The notes beneath the pieces are model-generated. The model worked only from the letters and a program-made list of their open reading frames with translations, was not told where the DNA came from and searched no databases. The position numbers and the translations under genes were made by a program. Below are positions 5,946-10,496 of a DNA stretch of 10,496 nucleotides, one piece after another. Position 1 is the stretch's first letter, and each line of letters starts with the position of its first letter. The stretch comes from Candidatus Moraniibacteriota bacterium (GTDB taxonomy: Bacteria > Patescibacteriota > Minisyncoccia > Moranbacterales > UBA11712): NCBI GenBank assembly GCA_003157295.1, contig PMJF01000064.1, positions 13,549-24,044 of the forward strand, read 5' to 3'.

Positions 5946-6785
5946 ATGTTATCTGAATTCAAGAAAAATTTATCCAAATTGATCCTAACAGGCCTCATCT
6001 TTGCTTTGGCGGCCTTTATCTTTTCCCTGTTTTTGCCGAAATATTGGCAAGTGACCGGGAAAATCGTGATCGTGCCGTCAGGATCTTCAGCCACGGCCGG
6101 ACAGAATTTATATCTGGAAGCGGGAAATACGGCCGAGATCGCGAACAGCTCCAGCTTCAAGCAAAATATTCTGGGCGATGAGGCTAATAATTTTGACCGG
6201 GCTGAACCGATCAAGAATTCCTCGACGCTCGCGGTCATTTTTTTGGCGAAAGAGGCTGATGTGAAAGCGGCCGAAGATACGATCGTCACTTTTCCGGAAA
6301 AAATATCGACGCATACGCGGGAACTATACAATGGCCAGCCTTTTAAGTATATTCTGGTGAGTGATCCGGAAGTTTCGCTTAGTCCCGTACGGCCGGATGT
6401 TTATAAAAACACTGTCTGGGGATTTTTAGCGGGCGCCATTATCTTTATCTTATATTGGATCTTCAGCGGATCTTTTCAAGCGGAACCTTTTGGGACGGAA
6501 GAAAAACTTTACGCAGAAAAACCGATCGTGCCCGATCTGCGGCCTGTCGTGGCGCCGGCCATAGAACCGGAAACGGAAATGGTCCCGGAACCAAAATATT
6601 TTTCCGTGCCGGAGCAAAAAGTGGAACCGGAAGCGATCATCACGCCGCGCGATATGCAAAATGTTGCCCCTTCTAATCTGCCTGTCGCCGATGAAGAAGA
6701 AATTCCGGCTTTGGCGGAAAGCCAAGACCCGAGCGATGAGGAAGTGAAAGATCGGCTCAATAAGTTGATGCGGGGGGAGCTGTAG
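5946..6785 (+). CDS. Wzz-like polysaccharide chain-length determinant protein
   Basis: The product is 279 residues from the ATG at 5946. An in-frame TTG at 5844 would add 34 residues translated from a repeat element, so it is rejected. Two membrane segments (about 11-30 and 157-174) flank an extracytoplasmic region of about 125 residues. A Pro-rich SPVRPD stands just before the second segment, which is then Gly/Ala-containing. This layout and motif are typical of the Wzz/polysaccharide co-polymerase superfamily, which sets the chain length of exported glycans. The C-terminal about 105 residues are Pro/Glu/Val-rich and acidic, probably cytoplasmic and disordered, ending in a short helix (EEVKDRLNKLMRGEL). 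No Walker kinase motif is present, so it is not a fused tyrosine kinase. It sits between the sortase and the dTDP-rhamnose genes, consistent with surface glycan assembly. There is no Shine-Dalgarno. Confidence 0.75.
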   Translation: MLSEFKKNLSKLILTGLIFALAAFIFSLFLPKYWQVTGKIVIVPSGSSATAGQNLYLEAGNTAEIANSSSFKQNILGDEANNFDRAEPIKNSSTLAVIFLAKEADVKAAEDTIVTFPEKISTHTRELYNGQPFKYILVSDPEVSLSPVRPDVYKNTVWGFLAGAIIFILYWIFSGSFQAEPFGTEEKLYAEKPIVPDLRPVVAPAIEPETEMVPEPKYFSVPEQKVEPEAIITPRDMQNVAPSNLPVADEEEIPALAESQDPSDEEVKDRLNKLMRGEL

Positions 6786-6844
6786 GCGAATATAATAATT
6801 AAAAAAGCATAAAAAAGATATTTTTTAAGAGGAACTTTTTTTGT

Positions 6845-6872
6845 TTTACATTTTGATGTTGTAAGATAAAAA
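6845..6872 (+). promoter_or_regulatory. Putative promoter of the 72-residue protein gene
   Basis: TTTACA (6845-6850, 5 of 6) and TAAAAA (6867-6872, 4 of 6) are 16 bases apart and predict a start near 6879 and a leader of about 30 bases that carries a strong Shine-Dalgarno. The AT-rich setting makes chance matches likely, so confidence is moderate. Confidence 0.5.
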
Positions 6873-6895
6873 TAGATCTTTTTGTTAACTCCCAT

Positions 6896-6902
6896 GGAGG
6901 TG
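6896..6902 (+). promoter_or_regulatory. Strong Shine-Dalgarno of the 72-residue protein
   Basis: GGAGGTG ends 7 bases before the ATG at 6910, an ideal spacing. Its presence is the main reason for accepting this short reading frame as a real gene. Confidence 0.85.
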
Positions 6903-6909
6903 GATCACG

Positions 6910-7128
6910 ATGTGTGGTAAAATTGCTCCTCAGGCAGCGGCAGAAGGATATGCTAAGAACCTCCTTCGCTTGATGGAATTGGCGGCCGACAAGATCGGCA
7001 GCGTGGAGGATGACGAGGCCATACGAGCCATCATGGAATGGCGGGGCCCCGGAGGGATTTCGTTTAACGAGGAACAGGCGAGGATGATCTGGTGCATGCA
7101 TCATCTTGGCCATCATAGAGCGCCTTAA
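6910..7128 (+). CDS. Small 72-residue protein, His-rich C-terminus, unknown function
   Basis: The product is 72 residues, mostly helical by composition. It opens MCGKIAPQ, has a helical stretch around KNLLRLMELAADKIG, a Gly/Pro turn (RGPGG) and a C-terminal helix ending WCMHHLGHHRAP. Two cysteines (2 and 62) and four histidines (64, 65, 68 and 69) leave room for a metal site, but none is proven. No signal peptide or membrane segment is visible, so it is probably cytoplasmic. It has its own putative promoter, an excellent Shine-Dalgarno and a terminator 40 bases downstream, hence a single-gene transcript. That isolation and the strong start signal, rare in this window, suggest high or separately controlled expression. 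I do not recognise a family. Confidence 0.75.
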   Translation: MCGKIAPQAAAEGYAKNLLRLMELAADKIGSVEDDEAIRAIMEWRGPGGISFNEEQARMIWCMHHLGHHRAP

Positions 7129-7165
7129 AATCGCTCACGGCTTGCGCCGCCGCGGTCCTTTGCGC

Positions 7166-7199
7166 ACCCGTTGCCAATTTTCCGGCGCGGGTTTTTTTT
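7166..7199 (+). terminator. Intrinsic terminator between the 72-residue protein and rmlC
   Basis: CCCGTTGCC (7167-7175) pairs with GGCGCGGG (7184-7191) with one bulged T and one G-T pair, around loop AATTTTCC. Eight T residues follow (7192-7199). The last two T bases double as the start of the -35 box of the rmlC promoter. Confidence 0.85.
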
Positions 7200-7226
7200 G
7201 ATTTTTATTTTACTTTGTTATATGAT
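7198..7226 (+). promoter_or_regulatory. Promoter of the dTDP-rhamnose operon, near-leaderless
   Basis: TTGATT (7198-7203, 4 of 6) and TATGAT (7221-7226, 5 of 6) are exactly 17 bases apart. Start of transcription is expected at about 7233, two bases before the rmlC ATG. No Shine-Dalgarno lies upstream of that ATG, as expected for a leaderless or nearly leaderless mRNA. Confidence 0.7.
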
Positions 7227-7236
7227 TTTATCATAT
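7220..7236 (+). promoter_or_regulatory. Palindrome over the -10 box and start codon of rmlC
   Basis: ATATGAT (7220-7226) and ATCATAT (7230-7236) form a perfect 7-base inverted repeat around TTT, covering the -10 and the first two bases of the ATG. It could be an operator for a small dimeric repressor, or a chance result of AT-rich sequence. Confidence 0.35.
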
Positions 7237-7780
7237 GGAATTCATCGAGACGACACTCAAAGGCGCCTATATAATCAAGCCCAAGGTCTTTCAGGACGAT
7301 AGGGGTTTTTTTCTTGAGTCGTATAGTGAAAAAGTTTTCACGGAAAAAGGAATTGACGCGAAATTTGTCCAGGATAACCATTCCCTTTCAGCGAAAAAAG
7401 GCGTTTTGCGCGGTTTTCATTTTCAGCTTCCACCGCATGATCAAGCCAAGCTGGTCCGAGTAACACGCGGGAAAGTATATGATGTTATCATTGATCTTCG
7501 CAAAAATTCAGAGACTTTTGGAAAATGGGAAGGCTTTGAACTTTCAGGCGAAAATTTCCAAATGCTTTTCATTCCGCGGGGGTTTGCCCATGCGTACTGC
7601 ACGCTTGAGGACAATACGGAATTTATATATAAGGTGGATAATTTTTATGCGCCTGTTGCTGATTCCGGTATCATTTGGAACGACCCGGATTTGAATATCA
7701 GTTGGCCGATCGAAAATCCGATTCTTTCGGAAAAAGATGCCAAACTGCAAAAATTTAAGGACTTTAACTCCCCATTTTAA
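7235..7780 (+). CDS. rmlC: dTDP-4-dehydrorhamnose 3,5-epimerase
   Basis: RmlC epimerises carbons 3 and 5 of dTDP-4-keto-6-deoxyglucose, the third step of dTDP-L-rhamnose synthesis in the cytoplasm. The 181-residue length is normal for the family. Conserved blocks are easy to see: DDRGFFLE (21-28), QDNHS, GVLRGFHFQ (57-64, catalytic-type His62), QAKLVRV (70-76), VYDVIIDLR (81-89), IPRGFAHAY (113-121), a Tyr at 132, and the late WNDPDLNISWP. It is a cupin (double-stranded beta-helix) enzyme, usually a dimer. It is the first gene of the operon, immediately after its promoter, and is followed by a palindromic repeat and rmlB. It starts without a Shine-Dalgarno. Confidence 0.96.
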   Translation: MEFIETTLKGAYIIKPKVFQDDRGFFLESYSEKVFTEKGIDAKFVQDNHSLSAKKGVLRGFHFQLPPHDQAKLVRVTRGKVYDVIIDLRKNSETFGKWEGFELSGENFQMLFIPRGFAHAYCTLEDNTEFIYKVDNFYAPVADSGIIWNDPDLNISWPIENPILSEKDAKLQKFKDFNSPF

Positions 7781-7863
7781 TTGTCATCCCGGGCTTGACC
7801 CGGGATCCAGAAAATAAAATTTATTGCAGAGAAACTGGATCCCCGCTTTCGCGGGGATGACAA
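7781..7863 (+). repeat. Composite palindromic repeat between rmlC and rmlB
   Basis: The left arm (7781-7810) and right arm (7835-7863) are inverted copies of each other, both bounded by TTGTCATCCC...GGATCCAG-type ends, around a 24-base AT-rich centre. Each arm is also a hairpin: ATCCCGGG/CCCGGGAT with loop CTTGA, and ATCCCCGC/GCGGGGAT with loop TTTC. Related GTCAT-CCCG...GGATCCAG palindromes are widespread as small non-autonomous repeats in bacterial genomes. The + strand has no T run after it, so read-through to rmlB is expected. Read in frame it yields WIPAFAGMT, a known false N-terminal extension. Confidence 0.85.
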
Positions 7864-7874
7864 AAAAAGTAATT

Positions 7875-8879
7875 ATGAAACTATTGGTCACCGGTGGAGC
7901 AGGCTTTATCGGCTCCAACTTCGTTCGCTATATTCTCAAAAAATATCCGGACTACAAAGTCGTGAATCTGGATCTTTTGACGTACGCGGGAAACTTGGAA
8001 AATTTGAGGGACGCTGAAAAAAATCCGAACTATAAATTTGTGAAAGGCGACATCGCGGATAAGGATTTGGCGAACGATTTGGTAAAAGACACGGATCTGA
8101 TCGTCAACTTTGCCGCTGAATCGCATGTTGATCGCTCGATCCTTGATAGCGCGGATTTTATTCATACAAATATTCTCGGGACGCACAATCTCTTGGAAGC
8201 GGCCAGAAACAACGGCCTCAAAAGGTTTCATCACGTCTCCACAGATGAAGTTTTTGGCCATCTTGGTCCGAATGACCCTGCCTTCAACGAAAAGACGCCT
8301 TATGCGCCGAGGAGCCCTTACAGCGCCTCAAAAGCCGCCGCTGACCATCTGGTGATGGCTTATTTTCATACCTACGGCCTGCCAGTCACCATTTCCAACT
8401 GCTCGAACAATTACGGCCCCTATCAATTTCCGGAAAAACTGCACGGTCTTTTCATTACCAATTTGCTGGAAGGAAAAAAAGTGCCGGTTTATGGCGACGG
8501 CCAGCAAGTCCGAGATTGGCTTTTCGTTTCCGATCATTGCGAAGCCATTGACGCGATAATTCACCAAGGAAAAATTGGCGAAACGTACTGCATCGGCGGC
8601 AACTGCGAAAAACCAAATCTAGAAATAACGAAAAAAATTCTGGAGCTTCTGGGAAAAGGAGAAGAGATGATAGAATATGTGAAAGACCGCCTCGGCCATG
8701 ACCGCCGCTACGCGATGGATTTTGGGAAAATGAAAAGCGAACTGGGCTGGGAACCGCAGACGAATTTCGATGAAGGAATGAAAAAGACGGTCGAGTGGTA
8801 TAAAAATAACGAAGATTGGTGGAAAGAGATCAAGAATGGAGAATATCTCAAGTATTATGAGAAGCAATATGGGAAATAG
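7875..8879 (+). CDS. rmlB: dTDP-glucose 4,6-dehydratase
   Basis: RmlB converts dTDP-glucose to dTDP-4-keto-6-deoxyglucose using bound NAD, the second step of the rhamnose pathway. The product is 334 residues, close to the family norm. This short-chain dehydrogenase/reductase shows the NAD motif GGAGFIG (7-13), the LDLLTYAGN block, NFAAESHVDRSI, the active-site STDEVFG (Thr123, Asp124, Glu125), YSASK (Tyr149, Lys153), NNYGPYQFPEK, and GHDRRYAMD near the end. The ATG at 7875 is the correct start; an in-frame TTG at 7824 would add a 17-residue leader translated from the palindromic repeat. There is no Shine-Dalgarno. The gene overlaps the following gene by 11 bases or more. Confidence 0.97.
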   Translation: MKLLVTGGAGFIGSNFVRYILKKYPDYKVVNLDLLTYAGNLENLRDAEKNPNYKFVKGDIADKDLANDLVKDTDLIVNFAAESHVDRSILDSADFIHTNILGTHNLLEAARNNGLKRFHHVSTDEVFGHLGPNDPAFNEKTPYAPRSPYSASKAAADHLVMAYFHTYGLPVTISNCSNNYGPYQFPEKLHGLFITNLLEGKKVPVYGDGQQVRDWLFVSDHCEAIDAIIHQGKIGETYCIGGNCEKPNLEITKKILELLGKGEEMIEYVKDRLGHDRRYAMDFGKMKSELGWEPQTNFDEGMKKTVEWYKNNEDWWKEIKNGEYLKYYEKQYGK

Positions 8880-9597
8880 AAAGATCCTAGTTTCTTTGAC
8901 AACGCTTTCTAATATATCCAAGCAAAATCTGGATAGCAGCTGGGAGTCAAAAATTGAGGAGATAAAAGAAAGTAATCTCGAAGAAATGGCTCTTTTTCTC
9001 ACGGGCCTTGATAAAAAAGAAAGAGCAAAATTATATAATGCTATTGAGAACACATCGATCAAAAGCATCCCGCACGTGCACCTTCGAACGGATATGGAGC
9101 AAGATGAATTAGAATATCTTGATAAAAAATTTCATGTTAGGGCGTTTAATTTGCATTCAACCAGCGTTTGGCCGTTGATTCACGATTATGGAAAATATGT
9201 TTCCAAAATATACATAGAGAATGTGGAAACAGTTCCTAACGAAGATGAGTTAAAAATATTTGGAGGCTTATGTGTTGATTTTGCTCATTGGGAAGGAAAA
9301 AGGCTGGAGGATGATCAGGATTATGATCAGAGAATGAAGTATATGGCTGAAAATTATAGAATTGGATGCGCTCATGTCTCAGTCATAAAAAACAAACCGA
9401 CACCTGTTGTTATTAATAAAAACTTGCTGATGTATGATTCTCATGAATTGGAAAATTTTGGGGAGCTTGATTATATAAAAAGATACAAAAAATATTTACC
9501 GAATATAATCAGCATAGAACTCGAAAATTCAATCAAAGAACAACTGGAAGCTAAAAAATATATCGAAAAATTAATCGAAGTTGAAGAAAATGAATAA
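8869..9597 (+). CDS. TIM-barrel-like protein (xylose isomerase/AP endonuclease 2 type), unknown role
   Basis: The product is 242 residues from ATG 8869; in-frame ATGs at 8857 and 8836 are possible and would lengthen the overlap with rmlB. The pattern suggests a metal-site TIM barrel: strand-like segments each end in candidate ligands, RKILVSL at the start, IPHVHLR (His69, His71), FNLHS (His96), IYIENVE (Glu117), LCVDFAH (Asp137, His140), GCAHVS (His169), YDSHE and IISIELEN (Glu217/219). Such Glu/Asp/His/Glu series occur in sugar isomerases and epimerases of the xylose isomerase-like superfamily. No exact family is recognised. Its base composition is lower in G+C than its neighbours (hand counts of 22/60 at 9121-9180 and 18/60 at 9421-9480, against 27/60 in early rmlD and 36/60 in rmlB), hinting at a separate origin. 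Overlaps on both sides place it in the operon. Confidence 0.85.
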   Translation: MGNRKILVSLTTLSNISKQNLDSSWESKIEEIKESNLEEMALFLTGLDKKERAKLYNAIENTSIKSIPHVHLRTDMEQDELEYLDKKFHVRAFNLHSTSVWPLIHDYGKYVSKIYIENVETVPNEDELKIFGGLCVDFAHWEGKRLEDDQDYDQRMKYMAENYRIGCAHVSVIKNKPTPVVINKNLLMYDSHELENFGELDYIKRYKKYLPNIISIELENSIKEQLEAKKYIEKLIEVEENE

Positions 9598-10459
9598 ACG
9601 CATTATCATTATCGGTTCCCACGGAATGCTCGGGCAAGATCTCGTGAAATTGTTCGAGAAAGACACGGGCTGGGAGGTTTTTGCCTTCGACCGGGGGGAG
9701 ATCGACATTACTTCGGAAGACAGTCTTCGAAAAAAGATCGACGAAATTGATCCGAGCGTGGTTGTGAACGCGACGGGATATAATGCGGTGGACAAATGCG
9801 AGTCGGACGAGATCGAATACGAACTGGCCAAAAAAATTAACGGATATGGTCCGGGGAAACTGGCCAAAATTTGCAAGGAAAATGATATTCCGATAGTGCA
9901 TTATGTCAGCGATTATATTTTTGACGGTGAAAAGGGAGAATATGCCGAAGACGACAAGCCTAATCCGATCAGTAACTACGGCCGTTCGAAATTGTTGGGA
10001 GAAGAAGAGATCAAGAAAAACACCGACAAATATTATCTCATCCGCACTTCCAAGCTTTTTGGAGCTCCCGGAAGATCGGCGATGTCCAAACGCAGTTTCT
10101 TCGACACAATGATCCATTTTTCAAAGGACAATAGCCTTATGAAAATTGTCGATGAAGAAAAAAGCTGTTTCACCTATACGCCGGATCTGGCTCTTGAAAC
10201 CAAGAAAATGATCGAAGAACCGGTGCCTTTCGGGGTATATCACGTGATCAATGAAGGCCCTTGCACTTGGTATGAAGCGGCTGTCGAATTGTTCAAGCTT
10301 GCGAAAATCGAGGTGGAAGTGGTTCCGGTTCCATCTTCCGAATTTCCTCGTCCCGCCAAAAGACCGCGTTCATCGGTGCTGGTGAACACAAAATTGAAGC
10401 CCCTCCGAAACTATAAAGACGCGCTCCAAGAATATTTGGATATAAATTATAATTTCTAG
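9590..10459 (+). CDS. rmlD: dTDP-4-dehydrorhamnose reductase
   Basis: RmlD reduces dTDP-4-keto-L-rhamnose to dTDP-L-rhamnose with NAD(P)H, the last step of the pathway. The product is 289 residues, close to the family length. Visible motifs: nucleotide-binding GSHGMLG (9-15), NATGYNAVDKCE, HYVSDYIFDG (104-113), YGRSK (Tyr130, Lys134), RTSKLFG, and FTYTPDLA. The usual active-site Thr of STDYVFDG is Ser107 here, a conservative change. The chosen ATG at 9590 overlaps the upstream stop by 8 bases (ATGAATAA); an in-frame TTG at 9581 is less likely. The Shine-Dalgarno is weak. The next gene, rmlA, starts 4 bases after the stop. Confidence 0.94.
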   Translation: MNKRIIIIGSHGMLGQDLVKLFEKDTGWEVFAFDRGEIDITSEDSLRKKIDEIDPSVVVNATGYNAVDKCESDEIEYELAKKINGYGPGKLAKICKENDIPIVHYVSDYIFDGEKGEYAEDDKPNPISNYGRSKLLGEEEIKKNTDKYYLIRTSKLFGAPGRSAMSKRSFFDTMIHFSKDNSLMKIVDEEKSCFTYTPDLALETKKMIEEPVPFGVYHVINEGPCTWYEAAVELFKLAKIEVEVVPVPSSEFPRPAKRPRSSVLVNTKLKPLRNYKDALQEYLDINYNF

Positions 10460-10463
10460 GCTT

Positions 10464-10496
10464 ATGAGCAAAAAGCAAATGAAAGGCATCGTGTTG
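10464..10496 (+). CDS. rmlA: Glucose-1-phosphate thymidylyltransferase, first 11 codons (3' partial)
   Basis: Only MSKKQMKGIVL is visible before the window ends. MKGIVL is the usual opening of RmlA, which makes dTDP-glucose from glucose-1-phosphate and dTTP and would be followed by AGG of the nucleotide-binding loop. Its position, 4 bases after rmlD in an operon otherwise holding rmlC, rmlB and rmlD, strongly supports the call. An in-frame ATG at 10479 is an alternative start. Confidence 0.75.
   Translation, partial: MSKKQMKGIVL

Noticed and set aside
5831..6331. Minus-strand open frame opposite the sortase end and the Wzz-like gene
   Set aside because: It is antisense to a well-supported membrane protein; its C-terminal residues derive from the hairpin element.
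6786..6843. A-run/T-run hairpin after the Wzz-like gene as a terminator
   Set aside because: The possible stem is almost entirely A-T with no G-C core, too weak to call.
7232..7243. CATATGGAATTC, adjacent restriction-site-like sequence suggesting a cloning junction
   Set aside because: It is part of the natural promoter palindrome and the rmlC codons; the surrounding sequence is continuous and native.
8896..8901. TTGACA within the start of the TIM-barrel-like gene as an internal promoter
   Set aside because: No -10 at 16-18 bases; the nearest TAATAT is only 8 bases away.
8619..9068. Minus-strand hydrophobic 149-codon frame across the rmlB/TIM-barrel junction
   Set aside because: Phe/Leu/Ile richness is the antisense of Lys/Glu-rich codons; there are no start signals.
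1..10496. CRISPR arrays, tRNA or rRNA genes, transposases
   Set aside because: No regularly spaced repeats, no cloverleaf-like segments and no transposase motifs were seen on either strand.

Overview
The window reads as chromosome of an uncultivated Candidate Phyla Radiation (Patescibacteria) bacterium, probably of the Parcubacteria/Moranbacteria kind. This is an inference from gene style: small one-pass membrane proteins, a sortase with calcium-binding repeats, a stand-alone chain-length-determinant protein, several starts without a Shine-Dalgarno, and tight same-strand packing. All genes lie on the + strand and the standard code fits. Eleven of the twelve visible stops are TAA or TAG. The only TGA is in an ATGA overlap.

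Region 1 (1-2028) holds the 3' part of a large protein with a degenerate J-like C-terminus, a small conserved-looking acidic protein, and a clear intrinsic terminator. Region 2 (2029-3780) is a self-contained two-gene unit: a near-consensus promoter, a structured 5' leader, a membrane-anchored protein, an overlapping lipoprotein ending in an Ala/Ser tract, and a terminator.

Region 3 (3781-6785) is a cell-surface module. An AT-rich upstream region leads to a secreted Ala/Ser-rich protein with a Cys/Asp/His-rich head and a C-terminal LPVTG sorting signal. Next come a membrane-bound sortase with thrombospondin-type-3-like calcium motifs and a Wzz-like polysaccharide co-polymerase. The two spacers around the sortase hold related hairpin elements. 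Region 4 (6786-7199) is a lone 72-residue protein with its own promoter, strong Shine-Dalgarno and terminator.

Region 5 (7198-10496) is a dTDP-L-rhamnose operon: rmlC, rmlB, a metal-site TIM-barrel-like protein of unknown role, rmlD and the first codons of rmlA. It starts from a promoter placed so close to rmlC that the mRNA should be nearly leaderless. A composite palindromic repeat sits between rmlC and rmlB. Together, regions 3 and 5 point to cell-envelope construction: rhamnose-containing glycan supply, control of glycan chain length, and covalent anchoring of at least one surface protein. The most distinctive items are the sortase/substrate pair and the extra TIM-barrel-like gene inside the rhamnose operon.
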